A program made the translations under genes and the position numbers. A stretch of 64,000 nt of DNA from Arminella tubonensis. GTDB lineage: Bacteria; Pseudomonadota; Alphaproteobacteria; Rhizobiales; Rhizobiaceae. The first letter of the stretch is position 1, and each line of letters opens with the position of its first letter. The notes under the pieces are model-generated. The model saw only the letters and a program-made list of their open reading frames with translations. It had not been told where the DNA came from and searched no databases. The stretch is from the NCBI RefSeq assembly GCF_003240585.1, contig NZ_PCDP01000028.1, positions 96,549-160,548 of the forward strand. The letters are read 5' to 3'. Positions 1-9,879 of this stretch are shown in pieces.

Positions 1-1
1 T

Positions 2-1042
<1,041 letters not shown>

Positions 1043-1058
1043 CGCCTGCCCAACCCGA

Positions 1059-1745
1059 TCAGAAGCCGAGGCGACGCAGATCTTCCGAACCGAAATACTG
1101 TCCCGTGCGGTTCTTGACGCTCGGTAGTTCGGCGACACGGGCACGCCAGGCTGTTAGCGCAGTTGCGTCTTCGGGAATAGCGAGACCCGCAGCGTCGGCG
1201 AAAGCGAGCCCGGCATAGACGGTGATGTCAGCCATCGAGAAGCTATCGCCCGCGACATAGGGGCGAGTTTTCAGAACCTCGTCGAAATATTTCATTCCCG
1301 CGAGGGCCTTCTGGCCCGACTTGTTGCCCCATTCCTGCCGGCCGATCCAATCAGGGCTTTTATGAACCTGCAGCTCCGCGCCGAGGCCCGGCGTGGCATA
1401 GTGGAAATAGATCCCGACGGCGTCTATTAACTCGGCTTCGGCGCGCCTTTGCATCATGTGGATCATACCCTTTTCGCGTGGCGTCTTTCCCGTAAGCGTC
1501 GGGTTTCCATCGAGATTGTCGAGATATTCGGTGATGGCGGTCGACTCGGAGAGGTATGTGCCGTCATCCAGCTGGAGAACCGGCAGAACACCCGAAGGGT
1601 TCTTGGCGAGAAAGTCTGGCTGTTTGTGTTCTGCGCCGATCAGGTCGACCGAGACGAACTCAACTTTGGTGTCCAGTCCCTTTTCGGCCAGAACGATGCG
1701 GATGCGGGCCGGGTTTGGGAATCCGGGGCGGTCAAAGATTTTCAT
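1059..1745 (-). CDS. Glutathione S-transferase family protein
   Basis: A 228-residue cytosolic glutathione transferase. The N-terminal thioredoxin-fold domain (about residues 1-80) opens MKIFDRPGFPNPARIRIVLAEKG and carries the glutathione-binding signature around residue 50-70 (GVLPVLQLDDGTYLSESTAI: the cis-proline and the ES pair). An all-helical C-terminal domain follows with the N-capping box in SMADITVYAG. The ATG is preceded by an AAGGAT ribosome site. It is divergent from a TetR gene 113 bases away, and two similar palindromes lie between them, so the TetR protein probably represses it. The substrate is unknown; detoxification of an electrophile is the usual role. Confidence 0.88.
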   Translation of the reverse strand: MKIFDRPGFPNPARIRIVLAEKGLDTKVEFVSVDLIGAEHKQPDFLAKNPSGVLPVLQLDDGTYLSESTAITEYLDNLDGNPTLTGKTPREKGMIHMMQRRAEAELIDAVGIYFHYATPGLGAELQVHKSPDWIGRQEWGNKSGQKALAGMKYFDEVLKTRPYVAGDSFSMADITVYAGLAFADAAGLAIPEDATALTAWRARVAELPSVKNRTGQYFGSEDLRRLGF

Positions 1746-1769
1746 GGGTTAGATCCTTCGTTTGTTTAT

Positions 1770-1841
1770 CTATCGATTGATAGGCAAATTTATAAACCGC
1801 CTTTTCCTTTCCTCTGTCAAGTGCTACCTATCGATAGATAG
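1770..1841. promoter_or_regulatory. Paired TetR operators between GST and tetR
   Basis: Two near-identical 14-bp imperfect palindromes sit at 1770-1783 (CTATCGATTGATAG) and 1828-1841 (CTATCGATAGATAG). They differ at one base, and each matches its own reverse complement at 12 of 14 positions. One copy lies just upstream of each divergent gene. This is the layout expected for a TetR repressor controlling itself and the GST; the binding itself is inferred. Confidence 0.65.
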
Positions 1842-1858
1842 ACAAAAGGAGACATTCC

Positions 1859-2425
1859 ATGTCAACGAATGACACGCGGGAAGCAATCATGGACGCGGCC
1901 CGTCTGATGGTGCAGGCCAATGGCTACAATGCTTTGAGCTTCCGCGAGGTGGCCAAGGCCGTCGGCGTCAAGAGCGCCAGCGTCCACTATCATTTTCCCA
2001 CCAAGGGTGACCTTGGCGCCGCCCTTGCCCGTCGCTACACCGAGGAACTCACCGGCTATCTCGGCGGATTGCTGGCGTTACCAGATAGCGGCGAGAGGTG
2101 GGCGCAATACTACACCGACGTTTTCCGCTCGCCGCTCCTGAACGACAACCGCATGTGCATGGCCGGCATCATGGCCGCCGAACACAGTGATTTGCCTTCC
2201 GAGGTTCGCCTCGAGGTGAACCGTTTCATCGACGCGAATGTCGAATGGCTGGCGGCGGTGCTCTCCAAACGAGCGCCGAAAGCGGATGCGGCGCTGATCC
2301 AGCGACAGGCACTTGCCATATTCGCTGCCATCGAAGGCGCCCAGTTGATAGCGAGAGGCCGCGGTGACATCGCCGCCTTTGACCAATCGGTGGAAGCGTA
2401 TCGCGTGGCCGGTCTCCTCCCCTGA
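1859..2425 (+). CDS. TetR family transcriptional regulator
   Basis: A 188-residue TetR repressor. The N-terminal helix-turn-helix (about residues 8-55) reads AIMDAARLMVQANGYNALSFREVAKAVGVKSASVHYHFPTKGDLGAAL, the classic form ending in the YHFPTKGDL motif. The remaining ligand-binding domain is variable, with cysteine in NRMCMAGIMAAE. An AAAAGGAG ribosome site is 8 bases before the ATG. It is divergent from a glutathione transferase gene and has two candidate operators in the shared intergenic region, so it most likely represses the GST and itself and is released by an electrophilic or aromatic ligand. Confidence 0.9.
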   Translation: MSTNDTREAIMDAARLMVQANGYNALSFREVAKAVGVKSASVHYHFPTKGDLGAALARRYTEELTGYLGGLLALPDSGERWAQYYTDVFRSPLLNDNRMCMAGIMAAEHSDLPSEVRLEVNRFIDANVEWLAAVLSKRAPKADAALIQRQALAIFAAIEGAQLIARGRGDIAAFDQSVEAYRVAGLLP

Positions 2426-2453
2426 CGCCGTCAAACGCAACAGCCCGGTTTGT

Positions 2454-4037
2454 CTAGTGCGCGCCCGCACCTGTCCCTGCCTTGGGCTTCTGGGCAAAGA
2501 GCAGGGTGACGGCTGCGAGCGCTAGCAGGACCCCGATGACGGCGAAGGTGTCGCTGAAACCCATGATCAGCGCCTGCCGTTTGACGATGCGACCGAGTGC
2601 GATGACGGCCTGTTGGGCAGCAACGGCATGGTCGGAAACCCCGTGCGACATGAAGTAGCCGGTGATCTGGTCCAGACGCTGCCGCACCTCCTCGCGCGCA
2701 GGGGTGATCGACTGACCGATGATGTTCGAGTGGAACTGCTCGCGCTTGGTCAGAACCGTGCCAAGCGTCGCCGTACCCACGGCCCCGCCGAGGTTGCGCA
2801 GCATGTTGGTAAGTCCTGACGCGGCGGCGGCATCGGCAGCGGCAATACCCGCCGTCGTGATCGCCGTGATCGGCGTCAAAACAAGAGCCTGCCCGATTGC
2901 GCGGACAATGTTCGGTATCCAGAACTGGTCACCTGCACTGTCTCCCGAAAGCGTGATGTTCATGAAGCAGCTGATCGCAAAGATACTGATGCCGAGACAG
3001 CCGATATAGCGGGCGTCGAAGCGCTTCATCATCATTGGCACGAGCGGGATCAGGAGCAGTTGCGGCAGGCCGGTCCAGGCGAGAACATTGCCGATCTGTT
3101 CAGCATTGTAGCGCTGCACCTGGCCGAGATATTGCGGCAGGATATACACCGTCCCGAAGAGCGCGACGCCGACCAGCACATTGACCACGACGCCGATGCC
3201 GAAGTTGCGCTGCTTCAGCAGGCGCAGCTTTACCAGCGGCTTTTCCACGGCAAGCTCGATCCAAATGAAGGCGCTGAGAAAGACGAAGGCGACAAGGCTC
3301 AGTTTCAGAATAAACGGCGAGGAAAACCAGTCCTCCTTGTTTCCCTCTTCGAGCACGGTCTGGAACGCCGCCAGGCCGATCGCCATCGTGACGATGCCCG
3401 CCCAGTCCCCTTCCCTCAACAATCGCAGCTGCATCGGCGCCTTGTCGAGCGTTGCCGCAAGAGCAACGGCCATGATGGCGCTCGGAATGGCGTTGATGAA
3501 GAAAATGGTCTGCCAGCCGTAGTTCTCGGTCAGGTAGCCGCCGATTGTCGGGCCGATGGCAGGCGCGAAGGTGACCGAGAGCGCGAAGACGGCAAGGCCG
3601 ATCGGCTGCTGCGGCTTTGGCAGCTTCGTCAGGACCATGGTGAAGGCCATGGGGATCAGCACGCCGCCGGCGAAACCCTGCAGGCCACGCATGACGATCA
3701 TCGAGCCGAGATCATGGGTGAAGGCGCAGGCGATCGAGAACAAAGGAAACAGTATCGAATTCACGAGGATATAGCGGCGGAAAGAAAACACATTGCTGAA
3801 ATAGGCGGTCAGCGGAATAACGATGATCTCGCCGATCAGATAGGACGTGGATATCCAGGCGCCGTTGTCGACGCCCGTCCCGATCCCGCCCTCGATATCG
3901 AGCAGCGAGGCATTGGTGATCTGGATGTTGAGAATAGCCATGAAGGCGCCGATCATCCCGGCGAGAACGGCGATCCATTCCCTGGTGCTGGCGCGCGGCG
4001 GCGAGACCGCAGTGCCGGTTGATGCGATAGTAGACAT
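2454..4037 (-). CDS. DHA2 family MFS drug efflux transporter (EmrB-like)
   Basis: A proton-driven multidrug exporter of the 14-helix DHA2 (EmrB/QacA) family, in the inner membrane. After a short basic N-terminus (REWIAVLAGMIGAFMAILNIQITNASL) the protein shows repeated hydrophobic segments, the family motif GGVLIPMAFTMVLTKLP, and LAVFALSVTFAPAIGPTIGGYLTENYGWQTIFFIN, which is the conserved EmrB motif C region. The ATG at 4037 has an AGAAGGA ribosome site; an upstream in-frame TTG at 4067 is less likely. It follows the HlyD-type gene by 26 bases on the same strand, making the usual EmrA-EmrB pair that would work with an outer-membrane TolC. The divergent TetR at 5401 is the likely repressor. Confidence 0.92.
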   Translation of the reverse strand: MSTIASTGTAVSPPRASTREWIAVLAGMIGAFMAILNIQITNASLLDIEGGIGTGVDNGAWISTSYLIGEIIVIPLTAYFSNVFSFRRYILVNSILFPLFSIACAFTHDLGSMIVMRGLQGFAGGVLIPMAFTMVLTKLPKPQQPIGLAVFALSVTFAPAIGPTIGGYLTENYGWQTIFFINAIPSAIMAVALAATLDKAPMQLRLLREGDWAGIVTMAIGLAAFQTVLEEGNKEDWFSSPFILKLSLVAFVFLSAFIWIELAVEKPLVKLRLLKQRNFGIGVVVNVLVGVALFGTVYILPQYLGQVQRYNAEQIGNVLAWTGLPQLLLIPLVPMMMKRFDARYIGCLGISIFAISCFMNITLSGDSAGDQFWIPNIVRAIGQALVLTPITAITTAGIAAADAAAASGLTNMLRNLGGAVGTATLGTVLTKREQFHSNIIGQSITPAREEVRQRLDQITGYFMSHGVSDHAVAAQQAVIALGRIVKRQALIMGFSDTFAVIGVLLALAAVTLLFAQKPKAGTGAGAH

Positions 4038-4063
4038 GACACGATCCTTCTGACCCCTCGGGG

Positions 4064-5269
4064 TCAATGGCTCTGGCGCTTGGCAGCATCGGCCTTTGTG
4101 TCGATGCTCGGCTGGACAGACATGCCGGGACGCAGATCTCCGGCGGCAATGCTATCGGCGTCGAGAACGATCTTCACCGGGATGCGCTGGACGACCTTGG
4201 TGAAGTTGCCGGTGGCATTGTCGGGCGGCAGCAACGCAAATTCCTGGCCGCTTGCCGGAGCAAGGCTGTCGACGTGGCCGTGATAGACCCTGCCCGGGAA
4301 CATATCGACGTCGATATCGACCTGTTGTCCTGGACGGACGTCGGTCAGCTGCGTTTCCTTGTAGTTGGCGATGACATAGGCAGCCGTAGTCGGCACGACC
4401 GACATCAGTTGCGTGCCCGCCTGGACATACTGGCCGACGCGGAGCGTGCGATTTCCCACAACGCCGTCGACGGGAGCGACAATGGTTGCATAGGAGAGAT
4501 TGAGTTCGGCTTGATGCTGGACAGCCTGACTATGGGCAAGCGTCGCGCTGGCTTGGGCCACTTCCGCCTTCAGCAAATCGACCTGCTTCGTCGCTCCTTC
4601 GAGAGAGGCGTTGTCGCGAACAATCGCGGCCTTGGCAGAGGCGATCTGAGATGCGGCCTGCTGGGCGGTCTGAACGGAGGCAAAGCCGTTGGTGGCCAGT
4701 CCGGCGTAGCGTTTGTCGTTCTGCTCGGCAAACGTCTCATTGGCGCGATCGACGTCGACCGTCGCTCGGGCCGCGGCGATCGTCGATTGTTGGATGTCCA
4801 GGGAAGCCTGCTTGGCCTGGACGGTGGCCTCTGCTGCAGCGACATCGGCCTTGGCCTGGTCGAGAGCGGCCACATAGTCGCGGTCGTCTATACGGGCGAG
4901 CGGCTGGCCGGCCTTGACAGTTTCATTGTCGCCGACGAGCGCTGCTGCGATATAGCCTGAAACCTTCGGCGCAATGGAGCTGCTGTCGGCTTTCACATAG
5001 GCATCATCCGTCGAGATCTCGAAACGGCCGACGGTCCAGTATTCGTGACCATAGTACGCGCCTGCGGCAATCAGGGCGATGGCAGTCGCACCCAAAAGCA
5101 ACGAACGACCGCCGCGCTTGCGGATAGGTGTTTCGCCAGCAGCCGTCGCCGGAAGGGCTTCGGCGATTTTCGCCGGCTTGGCCGCTTCCAGGGTCGGCGT
5201 GGCGACGGGCTGAATTTCAACCTTCGCGGCCGGAGCAGAATTGTTGTTCAGGGCATGCAGCTTGGTCAT
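4064..5269 (-). CDS. HlyD family membrane fusion protein (EmrA-like)
   Basis: A 401-residue periplasmic adaptor linking the MFS pump to an outer-membrane channel. A cytoplasmic N-terminus of about 50 residues is followed by one membrane segment (SLLLGATAIALIAAGAYYG). Next come a biotinyl-lipoyl half (EISTDDAYVKADSSSIAPKVSGYI), a long alanine-rich coiled-coil hairpin (about residues 125-235), the second lipoyl half (ATIVAPVDGVVGNRTLRVGQYVQAGTQLM) and a beta-barrel domain. This is the full EmrA order. An AGGAG site precedes the ATG. It is the first gene of the pair with the MFS gene downstream, and divergent from a TetR gene. Confidence 0.93.
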   Translation of the reverse strand: MTKLHALNNNSAPAAKVEIQPVATPTLEAAKPAKIAEALPATAAGETPIRKRGGRSLLLGATAIALIAAGAYYGHEYWTVGRFEISTDDAYVKADSSSIAPKVSGYIAAALVGDNETVKAGQPLARIDDRDYVAALDQAKADVAAAEATVQAKQASLDIQQSTIAAARATVDVDRANETFAEQNDKRYAGLATNGFASVQTAQQAASQIASAKAAIVRDNASLEGATKQVDLLKAEVAQASATLAHSQAVQHQAELNLSYATIVAPVDGVVGNRTLRVGQYVQAGTQLMSVVPTTAAYVIANYKETQLTDVRPGQQVDIDVDMFPGRVYHGHVDSLAPASGQEFALLPPDNATGNFTKVVQRIPVKIVLDADSIAAGDLRPGMSVQPSIDTKADAAKRQSH

Positions 5270-5329
5270 TGTGGTCTCCTGGTGCCGGTCGCCGTCGTTG
5301 GCGCCGCGGCCTCTGAATGCGTAAATGCT

Positions 5330-5357
5330 ATTTTGGAAACTTGCTGTTTTCTAAAAT
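5330..5357. promoter_or_regulatory. Candidate operator of the efflux-pump TetR
   Basis: An imperfect inverted repeat in the AT-rich gap between the divergent emrA-like and tetR genes: ATTTTGGAAAC (5330-5340) and GTTTTCTAAAAT (5346-5357), which pair with one gap and one mismatch. Its place between the two promoters suits a TetR operator. The symmetry is weaker than at the other TetR sites here. Confidence 0.4.
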
Positions 5358-5400
5358 ATGCCTTATAAAGCGAATGTCAATATGAATTTGGAAAATCATC

Positions 5401-6048
5401 ATGGTCGAAATTACGAAAATTGAGACGCGGTCGCGTGGACGGCCGCAGGTCCGCTGCGACGACGACACCAAAAGCGTCATCATCGAGGCTGCGAACGATC
5501 AATTTCGGGAACGCGGCTACGCTGCCGCCAGTATTAGCGTGATCGCGCAGAATGCCGGCGTTTCGACCAAAACACTCTACCGGCTGTTTCCGGCCAAGGC
5601 CGATCTCTTTTCCAGCGTAATCTCGGAAAAGATCGGGCGTTTCTTTCTGGCGCTGGACCAGGGCATGCTTGCAACAATGGGTCTGCGCGAGGGGTTGGAG
5701 CGCATACTGACTGCCTACGGCATGCTGACCCTTTCAGACGAAACCGTTCGCATGACGCGGCTGGTCGTGGGCGAGTCCGATCGGTTCCCCGAGATGGCCA
5801 CCGCCTTTTACGAGCGTGCGATTATTCCGACCAACAGGGTGATGGAAGATTGGTTGCGTCGTCAATGCGAACGCGGGCTGATCGAGCTTGAGGACCCGCA
5901 CGAGGCATGCGGCATGCTGCGTGGAATGATGATCATGGAGCCGCAGCGCGCAGCAACCCTGGGCCAGAAGCCCGCGCCGGGAACCGAGGAGATCAGAGCC
6001 CGGGCAACAATGTGCGCAGGCCTGTTCCTCAAGGGCTGCACTCTTTGA
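5401..6048 (+). CDS. TetR family regulator of the EmrAB-like pump
   Basis: A 215-residue TetR protein. A basic N-terminal arm (ETRSRGRPQVRCDDDTK) leads into the helix-turn-helix (about residues 25-70: VIIEAANDQFRERGYAAASISVIAQNAGVSTKTLYRLFPAKADLF). The C-terminal part (TLSDETVRMTRLVVGESDRFPEMATAFYERAI) resembles the AcrR/TetR_C_33-type ligand domain common in efflux regulators. It is divergent from the HlyD/MFS pair with about 130 bases between, so local repression of the pump and autoregulation are likely. The Shine-Dalgarno is weak (GGAAAA). Confidence 0.88.
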   Translation: MVEITKIETRSRGRPQVRCDDDTKSVIIEAANDQFRERGYAAASISVIAQNAGVSTKTLYRLFPAKADLFSSVISEKIGRFFLALDQGMLATMGLREGLERILTAYGMLTLSDETVRMTRLVVGESDRFPEMATAFYERAIIPTNRVMEDWLRRQCERGLIELEDPHEACGMLRGMMIMEPQRAATLGQKPAPGTEEIRARATMCAGLFLKGCTL

Positions 6049-6093
6049 ATTCCTCGCCGGCATGCCGGAATGGCGTCGCCTCAGGCCTGATCG

Positions 6094-6690
6094 CTATTCA
6101 TTGACCAGCGCTAGGATCAGCTGCTGAATCTTGCCGCCCTTGCTCATCTCGGCGTGATCGAAATCGATGTTTTGCTTTTGACGAAAGTCCGATATCTCGG
6201 AGAGCCGTCTTGTCAGCTCGATCCGAATCTTCTGGCATTTCGGATCATCGGGAACGGACAGGCCAGCCGTCGCCATCTCGATCTTCTTCACCATGTCCTT
6301 GATGAAGCCGCCATGCACATGCTCATGGTCCCGTACGCCGGCTATGAATGTCCGCCAACGCTTCTCTGTGGAGGCCGGTAGCTGCTCGGTCGGCTTGGGA
6401 AGCGTGTAGGTGATGACGAGATTGGGCCGCACGGAGACCAGCGTGCAGATATCGCCTTCAGTCTCGTATTTTCTCGACCATGTCAGCTTGAAATTGGTAT
6501 GCGCGATGACCCGGAGACCTTTGCCGATCTCAGGCCCTCGCTCGCCGATGGACGCATAGAGCTCAGCACCGGATTTCCCAGCGATCGAATAGTTCTGGAC
6601 CTTTTCAACCGCCTGCCATTCTGCACGTGCGGCACTCGGCAATGATGTGAAAGCGCTGAGCAGCAAGCAAAATCCGACGACTATTTTCAC
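6094..6690 (-). CDS. DUF922 family secreted putative metalloprotease
   Basis: A 198-residue exported protein. The start is GTG with GAGGAT upstream, followed by a Sec signal peptide (MKIVVGFCLLLSAFTSLPSAARA, likely cut after ARA). The mature part matches the DUF922 family layout: an N-terminal strand region (YSIAGKSGAELYASIGERGPE), then a TWSRKY segment, then a helix containing HEHVH (about residues 132-136), which fits the HExxH zinc-binding consensus of predicted periplasmic proteases. The proteolytic role is a family prediction, not demonstrated. It stands alone between the tetR gene and the glycerol-type transporter. Confidence 0.8.
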   Translation of the reverse strand: MKIVVGFCLLLSAFTSLPSAARAEWQAVEKVQNYSIAGKSGAELYASIGERGPEIGKGLRVIAHTNFKLTWSRKYETEGDICTLVSVRPNLVITYTLPKPTEQLPASTEKRWRTFIAGVRDHEHVHGGFIKDMVKKIEMATAGLSVPDDPKCQKIRIELTRRLSEISDFRQKQNIDFDHAEMSKGGKIQQLILALVNE

Positions 6691-6815
6691 GCGAATCCTC
6701 GACGATCATTGCTTTATTCGACAGACAACTAGATGGGACAGACACCGTCTTCAATCGGCCATGTGCAGATACGGTCGCTTATTTCCAAACTCCGCAAGTC
6801 GTAACTCTGGACAGC

Positions 6816-6850
6816 AAAAAGCCGGGCGGATGCATTGGCACCCGCCCGGC
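6816..6850 (-). terminator. Rho-independent terminator of the glp-type operon
   Basis: Read on the minus strand just after the binding-protein stop, a 9-bp perfect GC stem (GCCGGGCGG paired with CCGCCCGGC, arms 6842-6850 and 6821-6829) with an 11-12 nt loop is followed directly by TTTTT. This is a textbook intrinsic terminator for the six-gene transporter operon. Confidence 0.85.
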
Positions 6851-6861
6851 CAGGTCTATCT

Positions 6862-8586
6862 TTACTTCGACTGCCAGCTCTTGACGAGCTCGTCGTAGTT
6901 GATGGTGACCGGCTTTTCCTTCTCGTCCGCGATCTTCAGCTGAGGAGCGAGGTTGCCTTTCTTGACAGCATCTGCGTTCCAGTAGGCCAGATCGTGCTCA
7001 TCGGCGAGCTTGGGTCCGATGTCACCCTGGATGCCGGCGCGTTCGATACGCTGAAGCACCTTCTCCTGTTCGGCGCACAGCGAGTCCATCGCACCTTGAG
7101 CATCCTTCGCACCGGCGGCGGCGTCGCCAACGGCTTGCCACCACAGCTGCGCAAGCTTCGGATAGTCCGGAACGTTGGTGCCTGTCGGCGACCACTGCAC
7201 GCGGGCCGGCGAGCGATAGAACTCGATAAGACCCCCGAGCTTCGGAGCGCGTTCGGTGAAGCTCTTGTCGCGGATGGTGGATTCGCGGATGAAGGTGAGA
7301 CCGACCTGGCTCTTCTTCACGTCGACGGTTTTCGACGTCACGAACTGCGCATAGAGCCATGCGGCCTTGGCGCGGTCGACAGGCGTCGACTTCATCAGCG
7401 TCCAGGAGCCCACGTCCTGATAGCCGAGCTTCATGCCGTCCTTCCAGTAGACACCATGCGGCGACGGTGCCATGCGCCATTTCGGCGTGCCGTCGTCATT
7501 CATGACAGGCAGGCCGGGCTTGACCATGTCGGCGGTGAAGGCGGTGTACCAGAAGATCTGCTGAGCGACGTTGCCCTGCGCGGGAACTGGACCGCTTTCG
7601 GAGAAGGTCATGCCCTGGGCTTCCGGCGGTGCATAGGCCTTGATCCAGTCGAGATATTTCTGGATCGAATAGACGGCGGCCGGCCCGTTGGTATCGCCGC
7701 CGCGAGCAACGCAAGATCCGACCGGACGGGAATTGTCGTCAACCTTGATGCCCCATTCGTCGACGGGAAGGCCGTTTGGCAGTCCCTTGTCACCGTTGCC
7801 GGCCATCGAGAGCCAGGCGTCAGTGAACCGCCAGCCGAGCGACGGATCCTTCTTGCCGTAGTCCATATGGCCGAAGACCTTCTTGCCGTTTACATCGCGG
7901 CCGGAGAAGAACTGGGCAATATCTTCATAAGCAGACCAGTTGACCGGAACGCCGAGCTCGTAGCCGTATTTCGCCTTGAAGTCGGCCTTGTTCTTCGCGT
8001 CATTAAACCAGTCATAACGGAACCAGTAGAGGTTCGCGAACTGCTGGTCAGGAAGCTGGTAGAGCTTCTTGTCAGGAGCCGTGGTGAACGAAGTCCCAAT
8101 AAAGTCTTTGAGGTCGAGCCCCGGATTGGTGACATCCTTGCCTTCACCAGCCATCCAGTCGGTCAGGTTGCGGACCTGCTTGTAGCGCCAATGCGTTCCG
8201 ATCAGATCGGAATCGTTGACCCAGCCGTCATAGAGATTCTGGCCAGTCTGCATCTGCGTCTGGATCTTCTCGACGACATCTCCCTCCTGGATGACGTCGT
8301 GCGTGACCTTGATGCCGGTGATGGCGGTAAAGGCAGGCGCTAGAACCTGCGATTCATACTGGTGAGTCGTCAGGGTTTCGGAGACGACCTTGATTTCCAT
8401 TCCGTTGAAGGGCTTGGCCGCGTCAACGAACCATTGCATTTCCTTTTCCTGCTCAGCGCGGGAAAGGGTCGAAACGCCGCCTATCTCCTTGTCGAGAAAG
8501 GTTTTGGCCTCGTCCATACCGGCATAAGCCGAGCCTGAAAGAGCAAGCAGTGTCACTGCCGTTGTCGTCAATAGATGCCTTCGCAT
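6862..8586 (-). CDS. glpV: Glycerol-type ABC transporter substrate-binding protein
   Basis: A 574-residue periplasmic binding protein. The ATG at 8586 follows GGGAGGAT and begins a Sec signal (MRRHLLTTTAVTLLALSGSAYA). The mature protein is long for a family-1 sugar binder and matches the size and style of rhizobial GlpV (segments VVSETLTTHQYESQVLAPAF and YLDWIKAYAPPEAQGM). It is the last gene of a cluster arranged ATPase-ATPase-permease-permease-DUF2160-binding protein, the known order of the Rhizobium leguminosarum glycerol transporter GlpSTPQUV. Glycerol or a related polyol is therefore the inferred ligand. The partner genes glpD, glpK and glpR are absent here. Confidence 0.8.
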   Translation of the reverse strand: MRRHLLTTTAVTLLALSGSAYAGMDEAKTFLDKEIGGVSTLSRAEQEKEMQWFVDAAKPFNGMEIKVVSETLTTHQYESQVLAPAFTAITGIKVTHDVIQEGDVVEKIQTQMQTGQNLYDGWVNDSDLIGTHWRYKQVRNLTDWMAGEGKDVTNPGLDLKDFIGTSFTTAPDKKLYQLPDQQFANLYWFRYDWFNDAKNKADFKAKYGYELGVPVNWSAYEDIAQFFSGRDVNGKKVFGHMDYGKKDPSLGWRFTDAWLSMAGNGDKGLPNGLPVDEWGIKVDDNSRPVGSCVARGGDTNGPAAVYSIQKYLDWIKAYAPPEAQGMTFSESGPVPAQGNVAQQIFWYTAFTADMVKPGLPVMNDDGTPKWRMAPSPHGVYWKDGMKLGYQDVGSWTLMKSTPVDRAKAAWLYAQFVTSKTVDVKKSQVGLTFIRESTIRDKSFTERAPKLGGLIEFYRSPARVQWSPTGTNVPDYPKLAQLWWQAVGDAAAGAKDAQGAMDSLCAEQEKVLQRIERAGIQGDIGPKLADEHDLAYWNADAVKKGNLAPQLKIADEKEKPVTINYDELVKSWQSK

Positions 8587-8667
8587 ATTATCCTCCCAAA
8601 GGTTTGCGATTGCAGTCCTCACGTTCCAGGCGGCCAGTCCTACCCCGGCCATCTGTATCAACTTGCA

Positions 8668-8955
8668 TCACACATAACGAAATACGCCGACGGCGTAGAT
8701 TACGGAGATGGCAAGAGCCCACCACAGGTTGGGTCCACCCAGACCCAGCCATGCAAGATGAATGAAAGCCGCTCCAAGCAGCGATACGAACAGCCGGTCG
8801 CCGCGCGTCGTCTCAAAGCGGAGAATGCCGACGCGGGGATTGCCGCCAGGCGAAAGATATTCCCAGACGCCCATGCCAAGGATCAAAGTGAGAATGACGA
8901 CGAAGAAGATGGCGGTCGGCCAGGTCCAGGCCATCCATGTAAAATCGAGGTTCAT
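8668..8955 (-). CDS. glpU: DUF2160 small membrane protein of glycerol-type ABC transporter
   Basis: A 95-residue membrane protein with three hydrophobic segments (about residues 12-30, 53-70 and 76-93). The start MNLDFTWMAWTWPTAIFF is chosen because it lies 2 bases after the upstream permease stop. DUF2160 proteins occur in glycerol ABC operons between the second permease and the binding protein, exactly the place seen here. The molecular role is unknown; an accessory membrane subunit is the usual guess. Confidence 0.82.
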   Translation of the reverse strand: MNLDFTWMAWTWPTAIFFVVILTLILGMGVWEYLSPGGNPRVGILRFETTRGDRLFVSLLGAAFIHLAWLGLGGPNLWWALAISVIYAVGVFRYV

Positions 8956-8957
8956 GC

Positions 8958-9875
8958 TCACACCCTCCCCAGGGCGAAGCCCTTGGCGATGTAGTTTCGG
9001 ACGAAGTAGATGACGAGCGCGCCGGGAATGAGCGTCAACACGCCGGCAGCCGCCAGAAGCCCCCAATCCATGCCGGACGCCGACACCGTACGGGTCATCG
9101 TTGCCGCGATCGGTTTGGCGTCGGTCGTCGTCAGTGTCCTTGCCAAAAGCAGCTCGACCCAGGAGAACATGAAGCAGAAGAAGGCCGCGACGCCGATGCC
9201 GCTGGCGATCATCGGGACGAAGATCTTCAGGAAGAACCGCGGGAACGAATAGCCGTCGATATAGGCCGTCTCGTCGATTTCCTTCGGCACACCCGACATG
9301 AAGCCTTCAAGGATCCATACCGCCAGCGGCACATTGAACAGGCAATGCGCCAGCGCCACGGCGATATGCGTGTCGATCAGGCCGAAGGCGGAATAGAGCT
9401 GGAAGAATGGCAAGGCGAAGACCGCCGGCGGCGCCATCCGGTTCGTCAGCAGCCAGAAGAACAGATGCTTGTCGCCGAGGAAGCGATAGCGCGAAAAGGC
9501 ATAGGCCGCCGGCAGCGCCGCGCATACCGAGATCACCATGTTCATGACGACATAGATGATCGAGTTGATGTAGCCGGAGTACCAAGCCTTTTCGGTGAAG
9601 ATGATGTAGTAGTTTCGAAGCGTCGGCGCATGCGGGTAGATCGTCAGCGAGTTGACGATCTCGTCGTTGGTCTTGAAGCTCATATTGATGAGCCAATAGA
9701 TCGGCAGGAGCAGAATGATGATGTAGATCGTCGGGATCAGCCAGCGGAACCGCGATTCTTCCCGGTTCAGACGGCGGACGTCGTTTCTCGGCATCTCATG
9801 CGCGGAATCTGCGGATCTTGCTTGACCGTTCATCGTTTCCCGCTCCGCATTCGTGGTTCCCTGGCTGACAGACAT
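8958..9875 (-). CDS. glpQ: Glycerol-type ABC transporter permease (MalG-like)
   Basis: A 305-residue inner-membrane permease of the carbohydrate uptake class. A charged N-terminus of about 45 residues precedes the first helix (WLIPTIYIIILLLPIYWLINMSFK); about six helices follow. The EAA loop reads EIDETAYIDGYSFPRFFLKIFVPMIASGI, which docks onto the ATPases. The ATG at 9875 sits behind GGAGGG of the preceding gene. It is packed tightly between the other permease and the DUF2160 gene. Confidence 0.87.
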   Translation of the reverse strand: MSVSQGTTNAERETMNGQARSADSAHEMPRNDVRRLNREESRFRWLIPTIYIIILLLPIYWLINMSFKTNDEIVNSLTIYPHAPTLRNYYIIFTEKAWYSGYINSIIYVVMNMVISVCAALPAAYAFSRYRFLGDKHLFFWLLTNRMAPPAVFALPFFQLYSAFGLIDTHIAVALAHCLFNVPLAVWILEGFMSGVPKEIDETAYIDGYSFPRFFLKIFVPMIASGIGVAAFFCFMFSWVELLLARTLTTTDAKPIAATMTRTVSASGMDWGLLAAAGVLTLIPGALVIYFVRNYIAKGFALGRV

Positions 9876-9879
9876 GATT

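Noticed and set aside
6835..8343. Plus-strand open frame of 502 codons
   Set aside because: It is antisense to the glycerol-type binding protein, which has a signal peptide, ribosome site and terminator on the minus strand.
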